A DNA stretch of 64,000 bases from Oceanospirillales bacterium (GCA_004762125.1 SIHQ01000001.1:1-64000); one strand, 5' to 3'; positions 51,188-59,946 are shown, counted from the first letter of the stretch. A program made the numbers and translations. The notes: generated by a model not told the origin, from the sequence alone.

Positions 51188-51819
51188 TTAACACACCTTT
51201 AATCGCTGCTCTGACTGCCAAACCTTGTACCAGTGTACAAACTTATCCACAGTTTCCTGCAGTGGCGTATCTGGACGAAAACCAATCACCTCTTTAACTC
51301 CGGAAACGTCCGCAAAGGTTTTAAACACGTCCCACGCTTGCACAGCTTTACAGTGTTTTATTGCTTTACGCTCACAGCTTTGCTCAATAGCGGAAATAAA
51401 GTCAGTGAGTTTTACAGGCTGGTTATTCCCTATGTTGTATATCCGATAAGGTGCAGAGCTTTTATCAGGACTGTCGTTGTTAAAATCTAATACCCCTTCA
51501 GGAATAACATTCTGAATATTGATGATGCCCTTGAGAATATCGTCGATGTCGGTGAAATCTCGCCAGAGTTCGCCTTGATTGAATACATCGATGATCTTTC
51601 CTTCCAATATCGCCCGGGTAAACTTCCAGAGCGCCATATCCGGCCTTCCCCAGGGACCAAGACAGTAAAGAAACGCAGCCCTGTAACCGGTAGTTGGTAG
51701 AGATGAGCAACTATGGGCCATCAGTTCATTGGACTGTTCAGTCGCTGCGTATAACGACACAGTTCTATTGCCACATGGAAACCAATAAATCCTGCAACAC
51801 TAGTAACAAGTATTTTCAC
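51188..51819 (-). pseudogene. UDP-glucuronate 4-epimerase-like pseudogene
   Basis: Remnant of an SDR-family nucleotide-sugar epimerase of the capsule/LPS type. The GTG at 51819 starts VKILVTSVAGFIGFHVAIELC, the Rossmann N-terminus. It then jumps directly to SLYAATEQSNELMAH, which holds the YxxxK-type region, with loss of about 110-130 residues and a change of frame. Further on, GLRFFTV appears only in another frame between MAHSC and GPWGRPDMALWKFTRAI. Deletions of two bases (near 51690) and one base (near 51665) therefore compensate each other. The rest (RDFTDIDDILKGI, SAPYRIYNIGNN, CxxVQAWDV-type tail, FRPDTPLQETVDKFVHWY) is continuous. No functional enzyme can be made. Confidence 0.8.
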
Positions 51820-51825
51820 GTTTAG

Positions 51826-51981
51826 TCACATACTAAAAAACAACCTTCCTATTTTAACCTCTCGCCTATCCATATGAGTAACAACAATATCAAGACCCAT
51901 TATTTCAGTAGCAACCAGCGCTGTAGCATCTGATATTCCCACGACTTGCGGTTGCCCGAATGCGGCTGCATACTTCGAACT
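51826..51981 (-). pseudogene. Short remnant of an unidentified gene
   Basis: An open minus-strand frame of about 51 codons without a start ends seven bases before the epimerase remnant: ...AAAFGQPQVVGISDATAL, then VATEIMGLDIVVTHMDRREV. It reads as well-formed protein and is likely the 3' end of a lost gene. The DAxxxA...VVTxxxRR pattern is faintly like the C-terminal part of PIN-domain nucleases, but that is too weak to call. Confidence 0.35.
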
Positions 51982-51986
51982 TCAAA

Positions 51987-52013
51987 GCCTGAAGCCTTAT
52001 TTTCACTTCAGGC
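51987..52013. terminator. Hairpin upstream of the yfcZ-like gene
   Basis: GCCTGAAG / CTTCAGGC, 8 bp perfect, encloses an 11-base AT-rich loop. There is no clear T-tract on the plus strand and only TTT on the minus strand. It is probably left from the decayed locus. Confidence 0.35.
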
Positions 52014-52082
52014 CATTCCGTTCTTGATGCGTTTGTCAGCGATCTCTGCCAAAAGTATGGATTGCTGCAATGAGGTACCAGC

Positions 52083-52367
52083 ATGAACCAGAAAGATCAA
52101 TTTGAAAGCCTTGCTTGCAACTGTGTCGACGTGGGCACATTGATCAGTGAAGACGATACACAGCTGGCTTTGGAAGTTCGTGGTGACGATATTGCTACTG
52201 CCCAAGAAAAATTCAGTCAGATTGAGAAAAAAGCTCTCTCTGTTGGCTCAGGCAACTGTTCTATTCATTCAGAAACCCTGAGCGACAATGGCGTGACTGT
52301 TGTTAAAGCCATGCTGGATTTTGATTGCACCGCTGAAAAACTGATCTTCCAGATGCAGCAGCGCTGA
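52083..52367 (+). CDS. YfcZ/YiiS family protein (DUF406)
   Basis: Small cytoplasmic protein of unknown function, 94 residues. It aligns with E. coli YfcZ along its length: the Cys-rich CNCVDVGTLISEDDTQL, an A-x-A-x-E helix (ATAQEKFSQIEKKALSV), then GNCSIHSETL, and the C-terminal MLDFDCTAEKLIFQMQQR. The ATG at 52083 follows GAGGTACC. alkB starts 23 bases after the stop on the same strand, so yfcZ, the AlkB-like gene and the DTW gene probably form one transcript. Confidence 0.88.
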   Translation: MNQKDQFESLACNCVDVGTLISEDDTQLALEVRGDDIATAQEKFSQIEKKALSVGSGNCSIHSETLSDNGVTVVKAMLDFDCTAEKLIFQMQQR

Positions 52368-52390
52368 AACTATTTAAAAAAGCAGGCAGC

Positions 52391-52990
52391 ATGGACGTTC
52401 AGATAATCGAAGCACCCGATGCCGAGTTAAGGCTCTGGTCACACATATACTCTGATACTGAATGCTGCCACCTCTTTACCGAACTCAGTCACTCAACTCC
52501 ATGGCGACAAGATCAGATCCAGATTTTTGGAAAGCAGTTTGATCTTCCAAGACTTCAGTCTTGGCATGCCAACCCTGGATTAAGCACGAAGTACTCTGGC
52601 ATTGAACTCCTTCCTAGCCCATGGACTCCTGTCCTGCTTGATATCAAAGAGAAAATTGAAGCATTGAGCCAGCACTCGTTCAATTCTGTACTAATCAATC
52701 TCTATCGAGATGGACAGGACAGCAACGGCTGGCACGCAGATAATGAGCCGGAACTCGGACAAAATCCGGTTATCGCTTCTCTCAGTTTTGGAGCAACTCG
52801 ACGCTTCAGAATGAAGCATCTAGAGACAAAAGAGCGAAGCATCCCGCCTGTTTCACTGGACTTACAACAAGGATCATTACTGTTAATGGCCGGACACACT
52901 CAATCTTACTGGCAACACTGCATTACCAAAACAGCCAAAACTGTTGAGCCCAGAATCAATCTGACCTTTCGGACCATTATTAATGTCTAG
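52391..52990 (+). CDS. AlkB-like 2-oxoglutarate/Fe(II) dioxygenase
   Basis: Probable repair enzyme that oxidatively removes alkyl groups from nucleic-acid bases. The 199 residues resemble the ALKBH2/3-type AlkB proteins. The substrate lid region is PWRQDQIQIFGKQFDLPRLQSWHANPG. NLYRDGQDSNGWHADNEPELG supplies iron ligands H115 and D117. YWQHCITKTAK supplies H176. RINLTFR holds 2-oxoglutarate-binding arginines R188 and R194. All catalytic residues are present. It overlaps the DTW gene by eight bases. Confidence 0.92.
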   Translation: MDVQIIEAPDAELRLWSHIYSDTECCHLFTELSHSTPWRQDQIQIFGKQFDLPRLQSWHANPGLSTKYSGIELLPSPWTPVLLDIKEKIEALSQHSFNSVLINLYRDGQDSNGWHADNEPELGQNPVIASLSFGATRRFRMKHLETKERSIPPVSLDLQQGSLLLMAGHTQSYWQHCITKTAKTVEPRINLTFRTIINV

Positions 52991-53585
52991 AGCCTGCTGC
53001 GAAAGCTGCCTGAAACCTCTGAAAATGTGTTATTGCGAAGCTTTGAGTTCAGAGAGAGCCGCCGTTGACCTTCTCATTCTGCAGCACACGAAAGAAACGA
53101 AGCATCCGCTAAATACGGCAAGAATCGCTAAACTGGGTATTGATAATTGCCAGATTCTGGTCGGTGAGGATTTCAGCCAGAACCCGATATTTCATGATTT
53201 AATGGAACAGAAGCGACCATGCCTTCTATTCCCATCGGAGCAGGCCACCAGCTGGCACCAGCTCTCCTCTGAGCAAAATCAGCGACCAAACCTGATTGTG
53301 GTTTTGGACGGCACCTGGCGAAAAGCCCGAAAAATGCTTTATTTGAATCCAGTTCTGCAAACATTACCAGCCGTTACCCTTAGCAAAGCAGCTGAGTCAA
53401 ACTACAGAATTCGAAAAGCGTCAGAGCAAGCCGCACTCTCAACCATTGAAGCAACAATCGCGTTGCTCAGGGAAGTATCCGAAGATCCAAACGCTCACCA
53501 AGACTGCCTAGATAGCTTTGAACGCATGATCAATATGCAGATTGACGCAATGGGCTCGGATACGTTTCAGAAGAATTATAATTAG
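52983..53585 (+). CDS. tapT: DTW-domain tRNA-uridine aminocarboxypropyltransferase
   Basis: Probably installs acp3U in tRNA from SAM, like E. coli TapT (YfiP). The 200 residues start with a cysteine cluster (CCESCLKPLKMCYC, likely a zinc site). LLILQHTKETKHPLNTARI and LLFPSEQA follow. The family motif is VVLDGTWRKARKMLY (D109, T111, W112), and the C-terminal RIRKASEQAALSTIEA is conserved. The start ATG lies inside the end of the AlkB-like gene (eight-base overlap), indicating coupling between two nucleic-acid modifying enzymes. The symbol is by family only. Confidence 0.85.
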   Translation: MSRACCESCLKPLKMCYCEALSSERAAVDLLILQHTKETKHPLNTARIAKLGIDNCQILVGEDFSQNPIFHDLMEQKRPCLLFPSEQATSWHQLSSEQNQRPNLIVVLDGTWRKARKMLYLNPVLQTLPAVTLSKAAESNYRIRKASEQAALSTIEATIALLREVSEDPNAHQDCLDSFERMINMQIDAMGSDTFQKNYN

Positions 53586-53738
53586 GGGCACTAGTTATCA
53601 ACGCCCCCCAGCCTCTTTTCAGATAAAAGACTGTTGATTCAATTTTTACTTATGTGCGGATTAATAAAGGAATAATGACAAAAACCGAAAACCCTATGAA
53701 GTCATCTTCAATCACACACTTTGGGTTTAATACTATTC

Positions 53739-55184
53739 ATGGGCAACAGCAGATTCTCATTTCAATTCTGGGTACTGTTTATTATTACGGTGTCAGTGCT
53801 GATCCGCCTGCTATCCCTTGGCCTCTATCCTTTGATGGACACCACCGAAGCTCGATACGGTGAAATGGCCCGTCTGATGGTGGAAACTAATAACTGGGTC
53901 ACGCCTTATTTCGACTACGACATTCCCTTTCTGGGCAAGCCACCGATGTTTATCTGGCTCTCAGCGATCAGCTTTAAACTGTTTGGAGTGAATGAGTTCG
54001 CCGCTCGTCTACCCTCTCTTTTCTGCTCTTTATTGAACCTTTTTCTGATTTGGAAACTCGCCCGTTTTGCTACTGACTCAATCAGAGCCGGAATTGCTGC
54101 TCTCGTTTTGATCACCTCCGCAGCCTTTCTGGTACTGTCCGGCGCAGTATTAGCCGACCCTGTGATGAATTTGAGCATCACTCTGATTCTGTGTTCTTTC
54201 TGGATTGGCTGGCATTCGGAAAACAAGGCTCAGGCAAAATGTTGGCAATATCTTTTTTATGTGGGTTGTGGCGTTGCTCTGCTGGCAAAAGGTTTAGCTG
54301 CAATTGTTCTGGCTGCCGGACCTATTTTCTTATGGTGCCTGTTTAAAAAGCAATTACTGAACTTCTGGCATCGCTTTCCCTGGGTAAAAGGAACTCTACT
54401 GACCCTGGTTATTGCTCTGCCTTGGTACCTAATCGCAGAAGCCGAAAACCCAGGGCTTATTGAATATATGTTTATCGGTGAGCACTTTTCCCGCTATCTG
54501 GATTCCGGCTGGCAGGGTGATGCCTATGGAAATGCTCATATCCAACCCCTTGGGTCTATTTGGGGATTTTTCCTGCTGGGAGGCATTCCCTGGTCACTGG
54601 TTATTGTTGTTCTGGCATTTCATAAAAAAAGACAAGGATATTTTAAAGCACTGCAAGGTTTGTCAGCCGACTGGCATCATTTCCTATTTTGCTGGCTGCT
54701 CTTTCTGCCTGTTTTTTTCACCTTTACCAACAACCTGATATGGACTTACATTCTTCCCATCACACCGGCTCTGGCGCTGACCATAGCAACACTCTGGCCT
54801 ATAGCTGACAACAAACCCAAAAAAGGTCTGATCTGGCTATCTATCATTACTCCAATTCTTATGGTGACAACAGTCATTGTGATGATGAACGACGGAGGCC
54901 AGAAATCTCAAAAATATATTTTCGACGCTATAAACAGCAAGACACCAAATCTTCAGGGACATATTGTTTATTTTATGGATCGTCCTTTTTCAGCTCGTTT
55001 CTATTCAAAAGGAACGGCTCTTTTGGCAGATAATAAGCACCAACTGACTCAAAACCTGACAGATGAGCAGGACATTCTCGTCATCAAAGAGAAGTTCATA
55101 TCCAGCCTTCCTAAAGATTTCCTCGAACAGTTCCGTGAAGAACATCAGTACCGAGACTGGTTACTATTTATTGAACGCCAATAG
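53739..55184 (+). CDS. ArnT-like GT-C glycosyltransferase (GT83 / PMT_2)
   Basis: Inner-membrane enzyme that would transfer a sugar from a polyprenyl-phosphate donor to lipid A or another acceptor. The 481 residues have about 10-12 membrane helices. The first periplasmic loop carries the catalytic-type acidic motif YPLMDTTEARYGEMARLM, followed by the GKPPMFIWLSA segment typical of the family. The donor and acceptor are not determinable; aminoarabinose, as in E. coli ArnT, is one option. The ATG at 53739 puts the first helix at the N-terminus. It has no good ribosome site, whereas a well-served ATG at 53674 opens a different frame. Confidence 0.85.
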   Translation: MGNSRFSFQFWVLFIITVSVLIRLLSLGLYPLMDTTEARYGEMARLMVETNNWVTPYFDYDIPFLGKPPMFIWLSAISFKLFGVNEFAARLPSLFCSLLNLFLIWKLARFATDSIRAGIAALVLITSAAFLVLSGAVLADPVMNLSITLILCSFWIGWHSENKAQAKCWQYLFYVGCGVALLAKGLAAIVLAAGPIFLWCLFKKQLLNFWHRFPWVKGTLLTLVIALPWYLIAEAENPGLIEYMFIGEHFSRYLDSGWQGDAYGNAHIQPLGSIWGFFLLGGIPWSLVIVVLAFHKKRQGYFKALQGLSADWHHFLFCWLLFLPVFFTFTNNLIWTYILPITPALALTIATLWPIADNKPKKGLIWLSIITPILMVTTVIVMMNDGGQKSQKYIFDAINSKTPNLQGHIVYFMDRPFSARFYSKGTALLADNKHQLTQNLTDEQDILVIKEKFISSLPKDFLEQFREEHQYRDWLLFIERQ

Positions 55185-55292
55185 CTATTACTCCTCCAGA
55201 GACACTAAAACCACAACCACTGACTTCTGATTGATGCGCCGGAATTTTTTCAGCGGTAAGATATTCCCATCAATCCGTATAAGTTCTCTCCT

Positions 55293-56291
55293 ATGACAAT
55301 TAAACAGATCATTGTTCACCAGCTGGAACAGCAACCTGGCAGCGACAGCCTAACTGCTATTCCCGCGGGTAAAAGCCTGCCCCCTGCACCTTCTCTTGAA
55401 GCCATGCTGGACGACTTGCTGCAAACCTATAACAAGAAACAGGACAAACAATACGGTCAGTTCGCCTCGGAAGCAGACAGTCCATTTCCTGAGGAACTGA
55501 GTAGCTACCTTGAGGATGGTATCGATTTCACTACTCTGACTCAGCATACTCTAAACAAGCTGCGTGAGAGCCTCGATCACGCCGGCGCTCTTGGTGGTGG
55601 TTATGTGCTTTTTGCTGACTACCAGCAAGGGCTCACCCGTTACTTACTGCTCTGCATGCTCACCAGCAACGTCAGCGTAACAGTAACGGAAGACCTGACT
55701 ATTCAGGATGTTGCTTATCTGGACACGGCCAAAATGCCTCTGGCCTGTCGCATCAATATTACCGAGTGGCAGGGTAATGAAAACAGTGGTCGTTACCTAT
55801 CCTTTTTGCGTCCTCGTGGAGGCAAACGCCTGAGCGATGTTTTCCAGGAAACGCTGGGGTGCAGTGAAACCAGCAACAGTAAGAAAGAAGCTGACACTCT
55901 GGTGACAGCTGTAAAAGAATTCGCCAAAGAAGCGCCTTCACTGGACAGTCATGTAGAAGTCAGCCGACAGGTATACGACTTTTGCCAGACCAAGGCTGAT
56001 GAGGGCGATGCCCTGACGCTGGACGAATTAACGGGCTACCTGTCCGAAGCAGGATCCGATGACTTTGCCAAGTTCGTTAACACCCGTGACTATGATATGA
56101 GTCAGCCCATGACGCCGGAAAAGCGGGTTCTCACCAAACTGGTCCGTTATACCGGTCGCAGCAAAGGTCTGAACGTTGCTTTTGATGCCGAGCTATTGGG
56201 TCATCAGATCGTCTATAACAAAGATCTTAATCAGTTGGTTATCAAGGATGTTCCGGAAAAACTGAAAGCTCAGCTGGAAGGAAAAGAGTGA
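55293..56291 (+). CDS. yejK: Nucleoid-associated protein YejK (NdpA)
   Basis: Cytoplasmic protein that copurifies with the nucleoid, molecular role unclear. The 332 residues match the NA37/NdpA family: an N-terminal MTIKQIIVHQL strand, HAGALGGGYVLFADYQ, YLDTAKMPLACRINITEW, YLSFLRPRGGKRLSDVFQETLGC, and the C-terminal FDAELLGHQIVYNKDLNQLVIKDVPEKLKAQL. Length equals E. coli YejK (335). The ATG at 55293 has no obvious Shine-Dalgarno sequence. Confidence 0.94.
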   Translation: MTIKQIIVHQLEQQPGSDSLTAIPAGKSLPPAPSLEAMLDDLLQTYNKKQDKQYGQFASEADSPFPEELSSYLEDGIDFTTLTQHTLNKLRESLDHAGALGGGYVLFADYQQGLTRYLLLCMLTSNVSVTVTEDLTIQDVAYLDTAKMPLACRINITEWQGNENSGRYLSFLRPRGGKRLSDVFQETLGCSETSNSKKEADTLVTAVKEFAKEAPSLDSHVEVSRQVYDFCQTKADEGDALTLDELTGYLSEAGSDDFAKFVNTRDYDMSQPMTPEKRVLTKLVRYTGRSKGLNVAFDAELLGHQIVYNKDLNQLVIKDVPEKLKAQLEGKE

Positions 56292-56430
56292 TTTCAGACT
56301 GAAGAATTGCCTGTGAAGACAACCTCTGATACTTCTATAGAGGGTTGCCTTCACGAGAGAACACGCCTTCAGAAGGCAGCCTGAATGTCCGATAAAAATA
56401 ATTACTTTCATTCAGGACTCCAAACTCACC

Positions 56431-57210
56431 ATGCTGAAAGCACTGACTCTCTTCAGCCTTCTCTTTCTGTCTGGCATGGCCAGTGCCGAATCCTCATCGA
56501 CTAAAACTGCACTTTCACCCGAGTTTATTATTCGTCAGGAAATCACCCTGAACATACTGATTACCAACCTGCACCTGTTACAACTGGATTTTCAGAATCA
56601 AAAAGCCAGAGAAAAATTACAGGAATCTCTGATTCTTCTTGATAACAGCTTGAGTCAGCTACAAGCCAACCAGGGAGATAAGGAAACTAGAGAGCTTATC
56701 AAGAACGCCAGAGTGCTTTGGCCTGTTGTAAAACAGCATGCCGAATGGATTGCACGATTGTCCGAGGCCAAAAAAGCACCCGACACTCATTCACTTCATT
56801 TGGCACTGGTAAAGCTCGACAGACAGTTACTGATACTGCAACAGAAACTCGCTATTCATAGTCCACAAAACACTCCGGCCTTGGCGTTTCTTGAGCAAGC
56901 TCTTTTAATGCAGAGACTGTCCCGGGAATACCTCAGCCTGACTCTGGACAGCAAACAAAAAGACATCGTTGCTTCCGGGCAGATGCAAATACAAATTCTG
57001 ATAGACCACTTCGACCAAAAACTGGCCAAACTGACTCCACAGCTCATTCACTACCCGCAGGGTGCAAACTCATTAAAAAAAGTGTTGGTCACATGGAACT
57101 ACATAAAAGAAGGGATAATGAGCTTTCCCGAGCAATCCATCCCTGAATTGATAGCTCGTCACAGTAGCCAGGTCGTCAATCGACTGACATCGGTGTATCA
57201 GCTACTCTAA
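56431..57210 (+). CDS. Predicted periplasmic helical protein
   Basis: Not recognised with certainty. The 259 residues start with a clear signal peptide (MLKALTLFSLLFLSGMASAE, cleavage about 19-20). An all-helical region rich in Leu, Gln and Lys follows, containing paired amphipathic helices of the type found in PilJ-N or four-helix-bundle sensory domains (for example ILITNLHLLQLDFQNQKARE and LSREYLSLTLDSKQK). There is no C-terminal anchor. The last 35 bases overlap the 3' end of the convergent methyltransferase gene. The ORF length, signal peptide and composition support a real gene. Confidence 0.65.
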   Translation: MLKALTLFSLLFLSGMASAESSSTKTALSPEFIIRQEITLNILITNLHLLQLDFQNQKAREKLQESLILLDNSLSQLQANQGDKETRELIKNARVLWPVVKQHAEWIARLSEAKKAPDTHSLHLALVKLDRQLLILQQKLAIHSPQNTPALAFLEQALLMQRLSREYLSLTLDSKQKDIVASGQMQIQILIDHFDQKLAKLTPQLIHYPQGANSLKKVLVTWNYIKEGIMSFPEQSIPELIARHSSQVVNRLTSVYQLL

Positions 57211-57865
57211 CTTGCAGAAAAACATCGGCCTCTCCCCAGGGAAATCGAGCACTCATCGTTTTGAGTACTCTGAATGTATTCGGCTGACAATAATCCACCA
57301 TCGAATAGCTCACCGAAATCACTCTCGTTCCCACAGGCAACTGCATCAGTTTGGCTGCGAGCTCGGTAATAGCCAGATCATCAAGATTCGAAGCATAGAT
57401 GTAGAGCAACGTGGCAGGCTGTAGTTTCTCACTGAAATAGCTATTGTTCCTGACGTTTAGACAGTCAATATTATTTCTCTGTCGAACCTTTTCCAAACGA
57501 CTACAAAAAACAGGAACCAGCTCTACAGCCGTCGTTTGAATACCAAGACTGGCACTCAGCCAGAGCGAGCAAAAGCCACTGCCCGCTCCTAGCTCATAGA
57601 CACAATCGCTGTGATCAACACCGAATTCACTCACGATATCCGCAAAGAGTGATACCGGTGTTTCACCATACTGATAAAGATCGACCTCACCCTTTTTAAA
57701 AAGGTAGCGCTTACTTACCTTGTAGGGACTGTCCAACAGGAAAATCATCTTTAATTGCAAATAAGAAAGAATGAATGTTCGGTTGGATCGAAAACGCCAA
57801 AGCACCTTGAAGCATTCAAGCACTTCAAACCACTGCATTCGTATTGCCAACCAGAAAAGCTTCAT
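57176..57865 (-). CDS. Class I SAM-dependent methyltransferase
   Basis: The 229-residue protein has an N-terminal hydrophobic or amphipathic stretch (about 1-45) and a Rossmann methyltransferase core. SAM motif I is VYELGAGSGFCSLWLSASLG, with the following acidic strand TTAVELVPVF and a possible motif IV around LLYIYASNLDD. The GETPVSLFADIVSEFGV lead-in resembles DOT1-like or protein-methyltransferase folds. The substrate is unknown. The ATG at 57865 with AGGGA upstream is chosen over a TTG at 57871. It is the only minus-strand gene between 52 and 59.5 kb and overlaps the upstream convergent gene by 35 bases. Confidence 0.72.
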   Translation of the reverse strand: MKLFWLAIRMQWFEVLECFKVLWRFRSNRTFILSYLQLKMIFLLDSPYKVSKRYLFKKGEVDLYQYGETPVSLFADIVSEFGVDHSDCVYELGAGSGFCSLWLSASLGIQTTAVELVPVFCSRLEKVRQRNNIDCLNVRNNSYFSEKLQPATLLYIYASNLDDLAITELAAKLMQLPVGTRVISVSYSMVDYCQPNTFRVLKTMSARFPWGEADVFLQVRVADTPMSVD

Positions 57866-57991
57866 GATCAATTCCCTACCTTCATTCCTACACTGCCTTT
57901 GCCATTACCATAGGGTCAACTGTCATTGATGTTTTTCGCTCTTCAAAACTGTACTATTTTCTAAAAGGACATTTCACGTATAGAGAGCCCC

Positions 57992-58177
57992 ATGGATAAA
58001 ACACAAACCAGACTCTCATCGGAAGACCAGGAAAAGGTAAACCGATTTATCTCCTCCGGCATCAACGCTACCGAACGCTCAAGTTTTAAGCCACTCAAGC
58101 TGATGTTATGGCTGGCCGTTACTATTATCCTACTCGGCATTTTCAGCCGAGTAGTCGGTGTGTTTGTTTTAGGCTGA
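57992..58177 (+). CDS. DUF3094 family small membrane protein
   Basis: A 61-residue protein of unknown function. The soluble N-terminus has the family motif LSSEDQEKVNRFISSGINATER, followed by FKPLKLM and one membrane helix (about 38-58). Proteins of this family lie beside NADH dehydrogenase II genes in Pseudomonas; the same pairing is seen here, 63 bases before ndh. It may be a small partner of the dehydrogenase, which is inference. The ATG at 57992 is preceded by AGAGAG. Confidence 0.8.
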   Translation: MDKTQTRLSSEDQEKVNRFISSGINATERSSFKPLKLMLWLAVTIILLGIFSRVVGVFVLG

Positions 58178-58240
58178 ATTAACTTCAGCCCACGCTTTGC
58201 AGAAAGACAGAATCCATAGCAATAACAAGTGAGGTATCTC

Positions 58241-59569
58241 ATGTCACAACAACTGCGAAGGATTGTCGTGGTCGGAGGTGGAGCTGGAGGACTTGAGCTA
58301 GCCACTAGCCTTGGAAAGAAACTGGGCAAACAGCAAAGAGCCGAAATTACTCTTGTGGATGCCCAACGCACTCACTTCTGGAAACCTCTGCTTCACGAAG
58401 TAGCCGCCGGCTCATTAAACGCCTTTGAGGATGAACTCAGTTACCTTGCTCAAGCCAAATGGAATCATTTTCATTTTCTTCCCGGGAGAATGTGTGGACT
58501 GGATCGAGAAAAGAAAGTCATCACCCTTGAACCTATCAGTGATGAAAAAGGTCTTGAAGTGGTTCCGGCTAGAGAACTGGAATATGACGACCTTGTGATG
58601 TCCGTTGGCAGTACCGCCAACGACTTCAACACGCCTGGCGCAAAGGAGCACTGTCTGTTTTTAGACAGTCGATCCGAAGCAGAAAAAATTCACACCACTC
58701 TGCTTAACCATTACCTTCATGCTCAGTCCGCGAAGAACCAGCCTATTGAAGAAGAGTCGCAGGAATTGAACATCTCTGTTATCGGTGCAGGTGCAACCGG
58801 TGTCGAGCTTTCTGCTGAACTTCATAATGCGGCCATCGAGCTGGCTCGATACGGTCTGGATGCTATCAAGCCTAACAAAGTCAACATCACCATTATTGAA
58901 GGGGGCGAGAGAATCTTGCCCGCTCTCCCTTTACGCATTACCAGCGCTGTGCATAAACAGCTGACGGAACTTGGTATTACTATCAGGACTAACCTGCGAG
59001 TCAGCGAAATCACCGAAGACGGCCTGAAGACAGCTGACGGCAGCTTTATCGCATCAGACTTATGCATTTGGGCAGCCGGCATTAAAGCACCTGAATTTCT
59101 TAAAGAGCTAAGCGGACTGGAAACCAACAGAATTAATCAGTTGGTGGTTAAGCCTACCTTGCAAGTAACGCTGGATGATCATATCTACGCGTTGGGAGAT
59201 TGCGCCAGCTGTACTCTGGAAGACCGTAAGGGGCAATCAATCACTATTCCTCCCAGAGCTCAGGCTGCACACCAACAAGCCGAGCTACTCACCAAGAGTC
59301 TCTGTGCTCAGGCCATGGGCGGTGAAGCTATGTCGTTCACTTACAAGGATTATGGTTCACTGATATCTCTCAGCCGTTTTACCGCTATAGGTAACCTAAT
59401 GGGTGCTGTCACAGGAGACATGATGGTGGAAGGTGCTCTGGCCAAGCTTTTTTACATCAGCTTATACCGGATGCATCAAGTTGCTTTGTTTGGTCGAACA
59501 AAAACGGCGGCTCTGGTTTTAAAAGATTTCATCAGTAAGACCACAAGACCTCACCTAAAACTTCACTGA
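58241..59569 (+). CDS. ndh: Type II NADH:quinone oxidoreductase
   Basis: Non-proton-pumping flavoprotein passing electrons from NADH to quinone at the inner membrane. The 442 residues have an N-terminal FAD-binding RIVVVGGGAGGLELATSLG and a second dinucleotide fold ISVIGAGATGVELSAELH for NADH. The active-site lead TYALGD-type segment is HIYALGDCASC, followed by PRAQAAHQQAELL. The C-terminal membrane-binding region runs around 390-440. The ATG at 58241 follows GTGAGG. The in-frame upstream start at 58229 is rejected. It ends before a bidirectional terminator. Confidence 0.95.
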   Translation: MSQQLRRIVVVGGGAGGLELATSLGKKLGKQQRAEITLVDAQRTHFWKPLLHEVAAGSLNAFEDELSYLAQAKWNHFHFLPGRMCGLDREKKVITLEPISDEKGLEVVPARELEYDDLVMSVGSTANDFNTPGAKEHCLFLDSRSEAEKIHTTLLNHYLHAQSAKNQPIEEESQELNISVIGAGATGVELSAELHNAAIELARYGLDAIKPNKVNITIIEGGERILPALPLRITSAVHKQLTELGITIRTNLRVSEITEDGLKTADGSFIASDLCIWAAGIKAPEFLKELSGLETNRINQLVVKPTLQVTLDDHIYALGDCASCTLEDRKGQSITIPPRAQAAHQQAELLTKSLCAQAMGGEAMSFTYKDYGSLISLSRFTAIGNLMGAVTGDMMVEGALAKLFYISLYRMHQVALFGRTKTAALVLKDFISKTTRPHLKLH

Positions 59570-59706
59570 ACCGTTTTTAACGATCTCGCTAGCGGGCGTT
59601 CAAATAATTTTTCAATGAGCAGAGAGGCTCTGGTAGCGAATTCGATTAGGGATAATCAGTAGAAAAGAGGCAATCATCTAAATATCTGAAAGAGGTTCTA
59701 TCAGAT

Positions 59707-59743
59707 AAAAAAAAACCGAGTCATCAAAGATGATCCGGTTTTT
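59707..59743. terminator. Bidirectional terminator of ndh and the tRNA array
   Basis: AAAAACCG / CGGTTTTT outer stem (59711-59718 with 59736-59743) and TCATC / GATGA inner stem are separated by a two-base mismatch, with T runs on both strands. On the minus strand nine T residues follow, so it ends the tRNA transcript. On the plus strand it ends ndh. Confidence 0.88.
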
Positions 59744-59792
59744 ACTATCTATCAAGAGATTGTCTATTAAAAGACTATCTATCAAAAGAAAA

Positions 59793-59868
59793 TGGTGGGT
59801 CGTGTGGGATTCGAACCTACGACCAATTGGTTAAAAGCCAACTGCTCTACCAACTGAGCTAACGACCC
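59793..59868 (-). tRNA. tRNA-Lys (UUU), copy 1, promoter-distal
   Basis: Minus-strand cloverleaf of 76 nt with encoded CCA. Acceptor stem GGGTCGT/ACGACCC, D-loop AGTTGGTAGAG, anticodon loop CTTTTAA (UUU) and T-arm GGTTCGAATCC. Confidence 0.98.
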
Positions 59869-59946
59869 AAGATTCTAAAGAATCTTATTCTATAAAAAAA
59901 ATCGCCATGTTATAAGCGTTTTTTTTGCTCTCTATCGAGAGTAGTA

